From: CAWKGV01 sp963849305
GTDB taxonomy: Bacteria > Pseudomonadota > Alphaproteobacteria > Acetobacterales > Acetobacteraceae
Assembly: GCA_963849305.1 (NCBI GenBank)
Contig: CAWKGV010000007.1
Location: 124,001-188,000 of the forward strand
DNA: 64,000 nt
Reading direction: 5' to 3'
Shown: piece after piece, positions 16,435 to 24,736 of the stretch
How the letters are laid out: every line of letters begins with the position of its first letter
Numbering within the stretch: position 1 is the first letter of the stretch
Notes under the pieces: generated by a model
Told to the model about the DNA's origin: nothing
The model's input: only the letters and a program-made list of their open reading frames with translations
The model's database searches: none
Program-made: the position numbers and the translations under genes

Positions 16435-17223
16435 ATGGCGGAGATGGACGACATCCTGGTGCATCAGGACGAGGCAGGCATCGTCGTGGTGACGCTCAAC
16501 AAGCCCGCGAAGCGGAATGCGGTGTCGTTCGCGATGTGGCGGCGGCTGGGTGAGGTGTTCGCCGAATTGGGCGAGCGCGCCGACGCGCGGGTGGTGATCG
16601 TGACCGGGGCGGGCGGGAACTTCTCCGCCGGCGCCGACATCTCGGAGTTTCCCGAGATGCGCAGCAGCAGCGAGGCTGCGCACACCTACAGCGAGGCCGG
16701 CCGCATCGCGACCCTGGCCCTGCGCGACTTACCGCAGCCGACGATCGCGGCGGTCCACGGCTACGGTGTCGGCGGCGGTTGCGGGCTGGCGCTCGCCTGC
16801 GATATTCGGGTGGGTGACACAAGCACGCAAATGGGCATTCCCGCCGCCAAGCGCGGCATCGTGTACAGCGTCCTAGATACTGAAAACCTGGTGCGCACTG
16901 TCGGATTGGCGAACGCGAAATTGGTGCTCTATTCCGGTCGCAACTTCCCCCTCGCCGCGTGCTGTAATATGGGCCTGATCAACGAAGTAGGCCAGACAGG
17001 TGCGATGGAGGGGGCGCTGGCGTTGGCGCGTGAGCTGGGCGAACGCGCCCCGCTGTCGCAGCGTGGCGCCAAGCTCACCCTGGAGGCCATCGCGCGCGGG
17101 GAGGTGGAACACCGCCGGGCGGAGATCATCGCCGCGCAAACACGCGCGGCGAACAGCGAGGATTATCGCGAGGCCACGCGGTCTTTCCTGGAGAAGCGCA
17201 AGCCAATTTTCCGAGGCAGTTGA
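16435..17223 (+). CDS. enoyl-CoA hydratase/isomerase-family protein lacking the catalytic glutamates
   Basis: This 262-residue crotonase-fold protein keeps the CoA-binding and oxyanion elements: LNKPAKRNAV, GGNFSAGADIS and GVGGGCGLALACDI. In ordinary hydratases one catalytic Glu follows GGGC and a second lies in a QPE motif. Here those positions are Gly117 and about Ala137 (GIPAAKRG). It is therefore unlikely to be a standard hydratase; another crotonase-type reaction or loss of activity is possible. The ATG at 16435 follows AAGGGTG. The radical SAM gene starts directly after its stop codon, so the two form an operon. Confidence 0.82.
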   Translation: MAEMDDILVHQDEAGIVVVTLNKPAKRNAVSFAMWRRLGEVFAELGERADARVVIVTGAGGNFSAGADISEFPEMRSSSEAAHTYSEAGRIATLALRDLPQPTIAAVHGYGVGGGCGLALACDIRVGDTSTQMGIPAAKRGIVYSVLDTENLVRTVGLANAKLVLYSGRNFPLAACCNMGLINEVGQTGAMEGALALARELGERAPLSQRGAKLTLEAIARGEVEHRRAEIIAAQTRAANSEDYREATRSFLEKRKPIFRGS

Positions 17224-18180
17224 ATGGACGCCCAATCCGTTGCGCGGGTCGGGCTCGACCCGCGCAAGTTTTGCGACCCGGACGCGACCGCCGACGGCCA
17301 AGTGCGCGCGACCGTCGGCTTGCGCGCGCTGGAAACGCTTTGGGTCAACACCGGCACGCTCTGCAACCTGACCTGCCGCAATTGCTATATCGAATCTTCG
17401 CCGCGCAACGACCGGCTCGCCTATTTCACGCGCGACGATCTGCGCACGTATCTCGACGAGATCGCGCGCGAGCGGCTGCCCACGCGCTTGGTCGGGTTCA
17501 CCGGCGGCGAGCCGTTCATGAACCCGGAGATCATCGGCATGATCGAGGACGTGCTGAAGCGAGGGTTGCGCGTGTTGGTGCTGACCAACGCTATGAAGCC
17601 GATGCACAAGCTGGGCGCCCCGCTGCTGGCGCTGAAGGCCGCCTACGGGGAGCGGTTGCGTCTCCGTGTCTCGATCGACCACAACGCCCGGGCGGTGCAT
17701 GAAGCGGAGCGCGGGCGGCGGAGCTGGGCGCCGGCCATCGACGGACTCGTTTGGCTGGCGCGCAACGGATTCGCGATCGACGTCGCGGGCCGGCGCTTCA
17801 CCAACGAGCCGGAGCAGGACATCCGCGCGGGCTTCGCCCGGCTGTTCGCCGAGCTGGGCATTGCGGTCGATGCGCATGACCCGGTGCGCCTGATGCTGTT
17901 CCCGGAGATGGACGCGAGCCGCGACGTGCCCGAGATCACCACCGCTTGCTGGGGCATCCTAAACAAATCGCCGGACAGCGTGATGTGCGCGAGCGCGCGC
18001 ATGGTGGTGAAGCGCCACGCCGCGGAAACTCCCGTTGTGCTAGCCTGCACCCTGCTGGCCTATGATCCGCGCTTCGAACTGGGCCGCTCGCTTGCGGAGG
18101 CGGCACGGCCGGTGAAGCTGAACCACCCGTTCTGCGCGTCGTTCTGCGTGCTCGGCGGGGCTGCGTGTAGCCGTGGTTAG
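17224..18180 (+). CDS. radical SAM protein
   Basis: This 318-residue protein has the radical SAM cluster motif CNLTCRNCY (Cys47, Cys51, Cys54), which binds a 4Fe-4S cluster and S-adenosylmethionine. A glycine-rich FTGGEPFMNPEI motif follows. The C-terminal third carries further cysteines, including a final CASFCVLGGAAC, that may hold an auxiliary cluster as in SPASM-like enzymes. Its ATG follows the crotonase stop directly (TGAATG), so translation is probably coupled. The substrate is unknown. It ends overlapping the squalene-synthase-like gene by 4 bp on the other strand. Confidence 0.87.
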   Translation: MDAQSVARVGLDPRKFCDPDATADGQVRATVGLRALETLWVNTGTLCNLTCRNCYIESSPRNDRLAYFTRDDLRTYLDEIARERLPTRLVGFTGGEPFMNPEIIGMIEDVLKRGLRVLVLTNAMKPMHKLGAPLLALKAAYGERLRLRVSIDHNARAVHEAERGRRSWAPAIDGLVWLARNGFAIDVAGRRFTNEPEQDIRAGFARLFAELGIAVDAHDPVRLMLFPEMDASRDVPEITTACWGILNKSPDSVMCASARMVVKRHAAETPVVLACTLLAYDPRFELGRSLAEAARPVKLNHPFCASFCVLGGAACSRG

Positions 18181-18980
18181 CGCGTCGCCGCCAGCAGGAC
18201 CGCCAGTCGGTCCGCGATCCCTCTTTTTTGACTGAACCGCGGCAATTGAGCCAGATCCCTTCGGGCCAGCACTGCCGGCAGTATCGCCGCGCGGGCGCCT
18301 CGTTGCAGGTGCGGGTATCCTGCCGCCAGGAATTGCCGGCCTTCGCGCGCCAGCTCACGGAATGCTGACAGCATTGGCGCGCTGACCGGGTCGGCGATCG
18401 CGGATTCGGGCGAGAGACCATGTGCGGCCAACTCGTCGGCCGGCAGGAGGCATCTCCGTTGCCGGGCGAGTGCCGGGACGCTGCGGAGCAGGCCGGCCAC
18501 ACCGTAAGCCGCTCCAGAACCGCGCAATACCTCCGGCTCCGGCGCGCCAAGAAGCCGCCCGGCCGCGACCGTGAGGCCACCCGCCGTGCCCAACAGGTAC
18601 TCGCGCCAGATGGCGAGGGTTGGAATCGTGGGCTCCGCCTCCATCTCGCGCGCCGCGATGAGCGGGAGGAGGTCGGCGCGGTCCAACTCGCCGCGGTCGA
18701 GCGCGGCCCCGAGCGGCCCCGCTACCTCGTGATGCCGCCGGGCACCCTCCACCACCTCGCGCCACCATTGCAGCCGGATCAGCGCCAGCATTGGTTCGGA
18801 GACGACTTCCCGCGCGCGCGCCAGTTCATGGTTGAAGGCATACAACGTCATCAATGTTTCGCGCTTCTCGGCCGGGGCGAACAGCGCGGTGAGGAAGCGG
18901 TCCGGATCGTTCCGTCGCACGAGGCCAGCGACCGGGCTCAAGCTTGACGCCCACCGACCCGGGTCATAGCTAAGCTTCAT
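18177..18980 (-). CDS. squalene/phytoene synthase-family protein, NDUFAF6-like
   Basis: This 267-residue all-helical protein has the isoprenyl-synthase fold signature around AFNHELARAREVVSEPMLALIRLQWWREVV. The Asp-rich DxxxD motifs needed to bind prenyl diphosphates are replaced, as in the eukaryotic complex I assembly factor NDUFAF6 and its alphaproteobacterial homologues. It is therefore unlikely to make carotenoids or hopanoids. A role in respiratory complex assembly is inferred from that resemblance only. The start at 18980 is set by avoiding overlap with the divergent superoxide dismutase gene, 42 bp away. Confidence 0.75.
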   Translation of the reverse strand: MKLSYDPGRWASSLSPVAGLVRRNDPDRFLTALFAPAEKRETLMTLYAFNHELARAREVVSEPMLALIRLQWWREVVEGARRHHEVAGPLGAALDRGELDRADLLPLIAAREMEAEPTIPTLAIWREYLLGTAGGLTVAAGRLLGAPEPEVLRGSGAAYGVAGLLRSVPALARQRRCLLPADELAAHGLSPESAIADPVSAPMLSAFRELAREGRQFLAAGYPHLQRGARAAILPAVLARRDLAQLPRFSQKRGIADRLAVLLAATR

Positions 18981-19022
18981 CGAGACCGATCGCTTCACCC
19001 CAAAACCGGAGGAGAATGCATC

Positions 19023-19631
19023 ATGGCTTTCGAACTCCCGAACCTGCCTTATTCCCACGGCGCGCTCGGCGAACGCGGGATGTGCCAGGAAACGCTGGAG
19101 CTGCACCACGACAAGCACCACCAAGCGTACGTCACCGCGCTCAACGGCTTCGTCGAGAAGAACGCCGCTCTCCAGGGCAAATCGCTCGACGAGATCGTGA
19201 AGATGTCACATGGCAAGGAGGACATGGCCGGGGTGTTCAACAACGCCGGTCAGCACTGGAACCATATCCTGTTCTGGCAGTGCATGAGCCCGTCGGGCGG
19301 TCGTATCCCCGGTGCGCTGGAGAAGAAGATCACTGAGGATTTCGGCGGCGTCCAGCAGTTCAAGGACGCGCTCAAGAACGCCGGCGCCACGCAATTCGGT
19401 TCGGGCTGGGCATGGCTGATCGCCGGCCGCGACGGCAAGCTCAAGGTCACCAAGACCCCGAACGGTTCCAACCCACTCGCCACCGGCGAGGGCAAGACCC
19501 TGCTCGGCGTCGATGTGTGGGAGCACAGCTACTATCTCGACTTCCGCAATCGGCGGCCTGACTACCTGCAGAACTGGATCGACAAGCTGGCCAATTACGA
19601 GTTCGCCGAGACCCAGCTCAAGGCAGCGTAG
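19023..19631 (+). CDS. sodB: Fe/Mn superoxide dismutase
   Basis: This 202-residue cytoplasmic enzyme converts superoxide to hydrogen peroxide and oxygen. The four metal ligands are visible: His28 in LELHHDKHH, His81 in HWNHILFW, and Asp164 and His168 in DVWEHSYY. FNNAGQHWNH and the sequence near GSGWAW are closer to iron-type enzymes, but metal choice cannot be settled by eye. There is no signal peptide. A strong CGGAGGAGA ribosome-binding site precedes the ATG. A GC-rich hairpin lies just after the stop. Confidence 0.95.
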   Translation: MAFELPNLPYSHGALGERGMCQETLELHHDKHHQAYVTALNGFVEKNAALQGKSLDEIVKMSHGKEDMAGVFNNAGQHWNHILFWQCMSPSGGRIPGALEKKITEDFGGVQQFKDALKNAGATQFGSGWAWLIAGRDGKLKVTKTPNGSNPLATGEGKTLLGVDVWEHSYYLDFRNRRPDYLQNWIDKLANYEFAETQLKAA

Positions 19632-19640
19632 GCCGACATG

Positions 19641-19668
19641 CGGGGGGCTTCACGGCAGGCCCCCCGCG
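19641..19668 (+). terminator. hairpin after sodB
   Basis: GCGGGGGGC and GCCCCCCGC form a perfect 9-bp stem with a 10-base loop, ten bases after the sodB stop. No T tract follows, so termination may be partial. It also faces the end of the convergent cupredoxin gene. Confidence 0.55.
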
Positions 19669-19699
19669 CGGTACTCCTCGCAGCGCAGGCCGTTTTGGC

Positions 19700-20146
19700 T
19701 CAGCGCGTGGCAATGAATGTCCTCCGCATCCCCGCGGCGTAATGGCCAGGCTGATTGCAGATCATCAGATAGCTGCTCGGCCGGAGGGTCGTCCTGGTGG
19801 TGACTAAGCCGCCAGGCTGAATGTCGCCCGAGTCCTCGAGCTTGTTACTTTCGCTCTCGATCACGCGCTGGGTCTTGGCGTCGTAGGGCAACTGCTCGCT
19901 GGGCGGCGGCTTGATCAGCAGCATTTCGTGAACGAGGCTCTTCAACTCATTTCTGATACGGAAAATGACTTGCCCCCGAGGCACCCGGTCCGGGGATGCC
20001 TCGATTTGCATTCGGGTGACGCCGTGGCCTGTGCTCGGGTCCTGTAGCTGAACGGTCACTACGCTGGGTGCCGTGGCGGCTTCCGGCGTCGTGGCCGACC
20101 AAAAGACGCCCAGCGTGGCCAGGGCACATCTCGTGGTCAGGCGCAC
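19700..20146 (-). CDS. exported cupredoxin-like copper protein
   Basis: This protein of about 148 residues has a signal peptide (ALATLGVFWSATTPEAATA) and a cupredoxin beta-fold. The type 1 copper ligands are all present: His in LVHEML, then Cys, His and Met in ICNQPGHYAAGM. It probably carries electrons or copper in the periplasm. The GTG at 20146 is chosen because GAGGAG lies eight bases upstream; a TTG two codons earlier in the same frame is an alternative. It is convergent with sodB. A partner cannot be named. Confidence 0.82.
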   Translation of the reverse strand: MRLTTRCALATLGVFWSATTPEAATAPSVVTVQLQDPSTGHGVTRMQIEASPDRVPRGQVIFRIRNELKSLVHEMLLIKPPPSEQLPYDAKTQRVIESESNKLEDSGDIQPGGLVTTRTTLRPSSYLMICNQPGHYAAGMRRTFIATR

Positions 20147-20248
20147 CGCCAAATCTCCTCATTAAATCCGTGCCCGGTGTGACCGTGCTCACTGTCTGCC
20201 TCGACCTGAAGGGGCAGGCTCACCGAGCCAAGCCCATTGGAGAGAGCA

Positions 20249-20323
20249 ATGCTCGGTGTATTCCTGTTCTCCGCCGCCATCATGATCGCCTCCTATTACG
20301 GGTGCGTCCTGCTGACGCCTTAA
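20249..20323 (+). CDS. possible 24-residue membrane protein
   Basis: This short frame encodes MLGVFLFSAAIMIASYYGCV and four more residues. It is almost wholly hydrophobic, with one membrane-spanning segment and a cysteine near the end. A TTGGAGAGAG ribosome-binding site lies upstream at a good distance. It sits between the divergent cupredoxin start and the convergent end of yajC. Proteins this small are easily missed, but a chance frame cannot be excluded. Confidence 0.4.
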   Translation: MLGVFLFSAAIMIASYYGCVLLTP

Positions 20324-20356
20324 GGCTAGGTCAGTTCGTCGCCCAGGTAAGTCAGG

Positions 20357-20737
20357 CTATGATGCTTTTTTTGGCTTGACCGGCTTCGTGTCGTTCGCGA
20401 CGGCCGGCCTGATCACGCTGGTGATGGTATCGCGCATCACCGTCACCCGGATGTTGGGTGCGATCTCCACCTCGATCTCGTTGGATTCCATCTGCTTGCC
20501 GTCCTTGCTGGTGACCAGCGGCACCCGCTGCACCACGCCCAGGATGCCGCCGCCCGTCACGACCCGATCCCCGCGCTTCAGCGTCGCTAGCATCTGCTTG
20601 GTCTCCTTCTGACGCTGCTGCTGCGGGCGGATTAGCAGGAAGTAAAACACGACGAAGATGAGCACCAACGGCAGGAACTGCGTCGCGCTACCGAGCGCGC
20701 CACCGAGGTCTTGGGCATAGGCGGGGGTGATGAACAT
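20357..20737 (-). CDS. yajC: Sec translocon accessory subunit YajC
   Basis: This 126-residue protein has a single N-terminal membrane segment (FLPLVLIFVVFYFLLIRPQQQRQ). This is the YajC hallmark and is followed by a cytoplasmic KGDRVVTGGGILG-type domain, here KRGDRVVTGGGILG. YajC associates with SecDF at the SecYEG channel and with AcrB in some bacteria. AGGAAGG precedes the ATG. No secD or secF is next to it; instead a divergent DUF815 ATPase gene begins 103 bp away. Confidence 0.93.
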   Translation of the reverse strand: MFITPAYAQDLGGALGSATQFLPLVLIFVVFYFLLIRPQQQRQKETKQMLATLKRGDRVVTGGGILGVVQRVPLVTSKDGKQMESNEIEVEIAPNIRVTVMRDTITSVIRPAVANDTKPVKPKKAS

Positions 20738-20840
20738 CTAGCCTTCCTGCTGAGGGGACGCGGCCCGAGCCCCGGGTTGCGGCGGTCGGGCGGGGACCAT
20801 ACTTTCCGCCCCCCTTCCGTCAAGTTTTCCGGACGCCTCC

Positions 20841-21704
20841 ATGGACCCGCGCCTGATCGAGCTGCTTATCCGCGTCGCCGCGGCGCTAGACCGCTTGGCC
20901 CCGCCGCCCGCCCCGCCGAGCGACCTGGAGGTGGCGGACGCCTTCGTCTGGCACCCCGACCCGCCAGCGCGGCTGGCCGCCGTGCCGAAGGTCTCGCGCG
21001 TGGACATCGACTTGCTCAAGGGGGTCCAGCGACAGAAGCAGATCCTGCTCGACAATACGCGCCGCTTCGCGCGCGGCCTGCCGGCCAACAACGCGATGCT
21101 GTGGGGCGCGCGTGGGATGGGGAAATCGTCTTTGGTCAAGGCGGTCCATGCCGTGGTGAATGGGGAGGCGCCCGGCACCTTGGCGCTGATCGAGATCCAC
21201 CGCGAGGACATTGGCTCGCTCCCGGAACTGCTCGATGTGCTCCGCGGCGTCGTCCGGCGCTGCCTGATCCTGTGCGACGACCTTTCGTTCGAGCGCGAGG
21301 ACTCCGACTACAAGGCGCTGAAGTCGATCCTGGAGGGCGGTATCGAGGGCCGGCCGGACAATGTGCTGTTCTACGCCACCTCCAATCGGCGGCACCTGAT
21401 GCCGCGCGACATGATCGAGAATGAACGATCCACCGCGATCAATCCCTCCGAGGCGACCGAGGAGAAGGTGTCGCTGTCGGATCGCTTCGGGCTGTGGATC
21501 GGCTTCCACAATTGTGATCAGCCGACATACTTCGCCATGGTCGATGGCTACGCCGCCGCGATGCGGCTGCCAATCGGCCTGGAGGAACTGCACGCGCAAG
21601 CGAACGAGTGGTCGGTGACGCGCGGCGCGCGTTCCGGGCGGGTCGCGTGGCAGTTCATCCAGGACTTGGCCGGGCGATTGGGAGAAGCCCAGAGAGCGCC
21701 TTAG
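20841..21704 (+). CDS. DUF815 AAA-type ATPase
   Basis: This 287-residue P-loop protein has Walker A GARGMGKSS (residues 89-97) and a Walker B region LILCDDLSF, the pattern of DUF815 ATPases, which resemble AAA proteins. NVLFYATSNRRHLMPRD fits a sensor 1 region. The biological role of the family is not established. It is divergent from yajC. No clear ribosome-binding site is seen before the ATG. Its stop overlaps the convergent ThDP-enzyme gene by 4 bp. Confidence 0.85.
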   Translation: MDPRLIELLIRVAAALDRLAPPPAPPSDLEVADAFVWHPDPPARLAAVPKVSRVDIDLLKGVQRQKQILLDNTRRFARGLPANNAMLWGARGMGKSSLVKAVHAVVNGEAPGTLALIEIHREDIGSLPELLDVLRGVVRRCLILCDDLSFEREDSDYKALKSILEGGIEGRPDNVLFYATSNRRHLMPRDMIENERSTAINPSEATEEKVSLSDRFGLWIGFHNCDQPTYFAMVDGYAAAMRLPIGLEELHAQANEWSVTRGARSGRVAWQFIQDLAGRLGEAQRAP

Positions 21705-23353
21705 GTGGAATAGTCCGAGAACGCCACGCCGCCATAGCGGGCGCGGTAATCGGTCTTGACGTTGACCACGGCCACCATCCCGTCATCCACCTTCCGCTGC
21801 GCACGCTCCAGCGCCGGACGAATGTCGTCTGGCCGCTCCACGTACTCGCCATGACACCCCAAGGCTTCCGCCATTTTGTCGAAGCGCGTGTAGCCGAGAT
21901 CCCGTCCCGGCTTCTCGCGCTTGGGGTCGCCCGTCCAGCCACCATTGAGGCTGATTACCACCAGGATGGGGATCTTGTGGCGCACCGCGGTGTCAAGCTC
22001 CATCGCGTTCAGGCCGAACGAGCCATCGCCATGCACGACGATCACCTGCTTGTCGGGCTTGGCGACCTTGGCGCCGACGCCGAACGGCAAGCCGACGCCC
22101 ATGGTGCCGAACGGCCCAGAGTTCAGTCGGTGACCCGGAGTGAAGGTGGGCATGGTCTGGCGACCGTAGTTTAGCGTCTCCTGGCCATCGACGCAGAGGA
22201 TCGCGTCGCGCTGGGCGAAGCCCTTGATCTCCTCCAACAGCCGCACGGGATGGATGTCGCCGTCCTCGGCGTATTTGTTGGCGCCCGCGCCACTGCGCTT
22301 GGACCTTTCGCCTTCCGCCAATTGCTGCCGCCAGGACTTGTAGGTCTCGGTCGTGACGCGATCGCCGATCCCGTCGAGCAGCTGGCGCAGCACCATCTTG
22401 CAGTCGCCCACGATCGGAATATCCACGTAACGCGCGGCCGTCGCGATCTCGTCGGGGTCGATGTCGATCCGCGCGATAGTCGCGTTCGCACCGAACCGTG
22501 GCGGAGCGGCGTGACCGATGATGTAGTTCATCCGCGTGCCGAGGACCACGATCAGGTCGGCATCGCGGAACGCCGCGGTGCGCATCGTGAGGTATGAGCA
22601 CGGGTGGTCGTCGGGCACCACGCCGCGGCCCTGTGGCGTGGTGTAGAACGGAATGCCGATCTTATCGACCAGCGCGCCCATCTCGTCCCACGCCCGCGAC
22701 CAGATAACGCCGCTTCCAGAGACGATGATCGGCCGTTGCGCGCTGGCCAGCGCGTCGATCAGCTTATCGACTTGTTCGGGATTCCCGAGCGGGCGCGCAT
22801 CGAGCAGCTTGCGTCCGGCGAAGCTCCAATCGACTGCGCTTTCGTCGATCTTTTGGTAGAGAATGTCGCCGGGAAAATCGAGATAGACAGGGCCGGGCTT
22901 GCCGGACATCGCCTTCTGGAAAGCGAAGTTGACCTGCTGCGGGATGCGCTTGAGACTGTGGACGCGGTCTACGTATTTCGTGCAGCCGCGCATCAGCCGC
23001 ACCTGATCGATCTCCTGGAACACCTGGCGGCCGAATTGGCTGATCGGGCTCGACCCGCCGATCGCCACCACCGGAGCGCAGTCGATCAGCGCATTGGCGA
23101 CACCGGTGATGAGGTTGGTCACTCCCGGCCCGCTCGCCGCCATGCAAACGCTGGGCTTTTGCAGCAGCCGGCTATAGGCCTCGCACATGAACGCTGCGGC
23201 CTGCTCATGGCGGACATCGATCATGCGGATGCCCTCCTTGATGCAGGTGGCCTCGGCCAGCAGCATCGGGCCACCCATGATATAGAAAAGGTCTTGCACG
23301 CCCTCCTTCTGCAAGCACTTCGCCAGGATCTCCGACCCGGTCAGTTCCGCCAT
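21701..23353 (-). CDS. ThDP-dependent lyase/decarboxylase (2-hydroxyacyl-CoA lyase / oxalyl-CoA decarboxylase-like)
   Basis: This 550-residue protein has the acetolactate-synthase-family layout. An N-terminal pyrimidine domain carries the activating Glu in DVRHEQAAAF, followed by a central Rossmann-like domain (RPIIVSGSGV). The C-terminal pyrophosphate domain has HGDGSFGLNAMELDTA and SLNGGW. The family's second Asn is replaced by Gly, as in some relatives. The CoA-transferase gene immediately upstream suggests a CoA-thioester substrate, such as oxalyl-CoA or a 2-hydroxyacyl-CoA. Identity to classical Oxc is clearly not close by eye. The ATG at 23353 follows GAGAGGAGA. Several other ThDP carboligase reactions remain possible. 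Confidence 0.82.
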   Translation of the reverse strand: MAELTGSEILAKCLQKEGVQDLFYIMGGPMLLAEATCIKEGIRMIDVRHEQAAAFMCEAYSRLLQKPSVCMAASGPGVTNLITGVANALIDCAPVVAIGGSSPISQFGRQVFQEIDQVRLMRGCTKYVDRVHSLKRIPQQVNFAFQKAMSGKPGPVYLDFPGDILYQKIDESAVDWSFAGRKLLDARPLGNPEQVDKLIDALASAQRPIIVSGSGVIWSRAWDEMGALVDKIGIPFYTTPQGRGVVPDDHPCSYLTMRTAAFRDADLIVVLGTRMNYIIGHAAPPRFGANATIARIDIDPDEIATAARYVDIPIVGDCKMVLRQLLDGIGDRVTTETYKSWRQQLAEGERSKRSGAGANKYAEDGDIHPVRLLEEIKGFAQRDAILCVDGQETLNYGRQTMPTFTPGHRLNSGPFGTMGVGLPFGVGAKVAKPDKQVIVVHGDGSFGLNAMELDTAVRHKIPILVVISLNGGWTGDPKREKPGRDLGYTRFDKMAEALGCHGEYVERPDDIRPALERAQRKVDDGMVAVVNVKTDYRARYGGVAFSDYST

Positions 23354-23380
23354 CACCGTCTCCTCTCGTTCGTATGATCC

Positions 23381-24598
23381 CTACCCGAGGACGCCGCTAT
23401 CGCGCAGCGCGCCGATATCGTCGCGGCTGAAACCGAGCCAGTTATTCAGCACCTGCTCGGTATGCTCGCCTAGCAACGGCGCCGGCTTCACCGGCGGCGG
23501 GCGGCCGGAGAAGCGAACCGGGAAGCCCGGCATCTTGTACGCTCCCGCCTGCGGATGCTCGATGGTCTGCATGATGCCGCGCTGCTCGAAGCTCGGATCA
23601 TGCAGCAGCTCGTTGGTGTCCAGCACCGCCCCCGCAGGAATGCCAGCGGCCCCGATGATCCGCATCGCATCCTGCTTGTCGTGCTGGCGGGTCCAATCGG
23701 CGACCATCGCATTCACTTCGGCCTCGTGCTCAAGGCGCGCGGCCGGACTGTCGTAGCGTGCATCGCCGATCAGGTCCTCGCGGCCGATCACGCCGAGCAG
23801 GCGGCGCCAGTGCTCCGGGTTAGCGCGGCTGGTGTAGACATAGACATAATCATTCGGCCCGCCGCCCTTGCACGGGTAAATCCCCATCGGCGGATTGCGC
23901 GCCAGCACGCTGCCCGACCCCGCGCGTTGCGCGGCCCGGCCGGTACGGGTCTGGGTGGCGAAGGCGCCGCGGATGTACTGGAACATGGCGTCCTGCATCG
24001 CGACCTGGATATGCTCGCCCTGGCCGGTGCGGGTGCGCCGGTAGAGCGCGCCGAGGACCGAGATCGCGAGCAGCATCCCCGTGCCGGTGTCCCCGATCGT
24101 GGGGCCGGGCTTGAGCGGCGGGCCGTCCGCCTCGCCGGTGATGCTCATGTTGCCGCCGCACGCCTGCGCGATCATGTCGAAGGCGAGGTTCTTCTCGAAC
24201 GGCGAGCCCTCGCCGAACCCCTTCACCTGGGCATAGATGATCGCGGGGTTGAGCTTGCGCACCACATCGGGGCCGAGGCCAAGCCGCTCGATCGCGCCAG
24301 GGGCGAAGTTCTCGGCGAATACATCGGCCTTGCCGATCAGGTTCTTGACCAGATCGAGCCCGCCCGGCGACTTGAGATTGACGGTGATCGACCGCTTGTT
24401 CGCGTTGTATTGGAGGAAGTAATGCGCGTCGTCGCCGTCGGGCGGGTTGATCGCGCGGCCAGGGTCGCCCCCTTTCGGGTGCTCGACCTTCACCACCTCG
24501 GCGCCAAGCCAGGCGAGCGCTTCGGTGCAGGACGGCCCGGCCTCGAACTGCGTCAGGTCCAACACCCTCACGCCGGATAGACAGTCTTCTCCACTCAT
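23381..24598 (-). CDS. class III CoA-transferase (formyl-CoA:oxalate type)
   Basis: This 405-residue protein has CaiB/Frc signatures: GVRVLDLTQFEAGPSCT, GAEVVKVEHPKGGD, ANKRSITVNLK and LAFDMIAQACGGNMS, with Asp141 the predicted catalytic residue. It resembles formyl-CoA:oxalate CoA-transferase more than the copy at 15-16 kb does. GGAGGAATG lies upstream of the ATG. It is the first gene of a two-gene operon with the ThDP enzyme 27 bp downstream. The pair would activate an acid as its CoA ester and then cleave or decarboxylate it; the acid is not determined. Confidence 0.88.
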   Translation of the reverse strand: MSGEDCLSGVRVLDLTQFEAGPSCTEALAWLGAEVVKVEHPKGGDPGRAINPPDGDDAHYFLQYNANKRSITVNLKSPGGLDLVKNLIGKADVFAENFAPGAIERLGLGPDVVRKLNPAIIYAQVKGFGEGSPFEKNLAFDMIAQACGGNMSITGEADGPPLKPGPTIGDTGTGMLLAISVLGALYRRTRTGQGEHIQVAMQDAMFQYIRGAFATQTRTGRAAQRAGSGSVLARNPPMGIYPCKGGGPNDYVYVYTSRANPEHWRRLLGVIGREDLIGDARYDSPAARLEHEAEVNAMVADWTRQHDKQDAMRIIGAAGIPAGAVLDTNELLHDPSFEQRGIMQTIEHPQAGAYKMPGFPVRFSGRPPPVKPAPLLGEHTEQVLNNWLGFSRDDIGALRDSGVLG

Positions 24599-24736
24599 CG
24601 CACGCCATTCCTCCGGCTGAGTTAAGCAGGAGCTTACGTCCGAGGGCTGGAGGCGTCGAGGGCGGCAGGCGGGGGGGGAAACCCTGCCGGCCGCCCGTCC
24701 AGACGAGCTGGTTAACCGCCGGCGACCACGAACCCG

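Noticed and set aside
23555..24580. 341-codon open frame antisense to the CoA-transferase
   Set aside because: It is a GC-bias shadow of a clear Frc-type gene.
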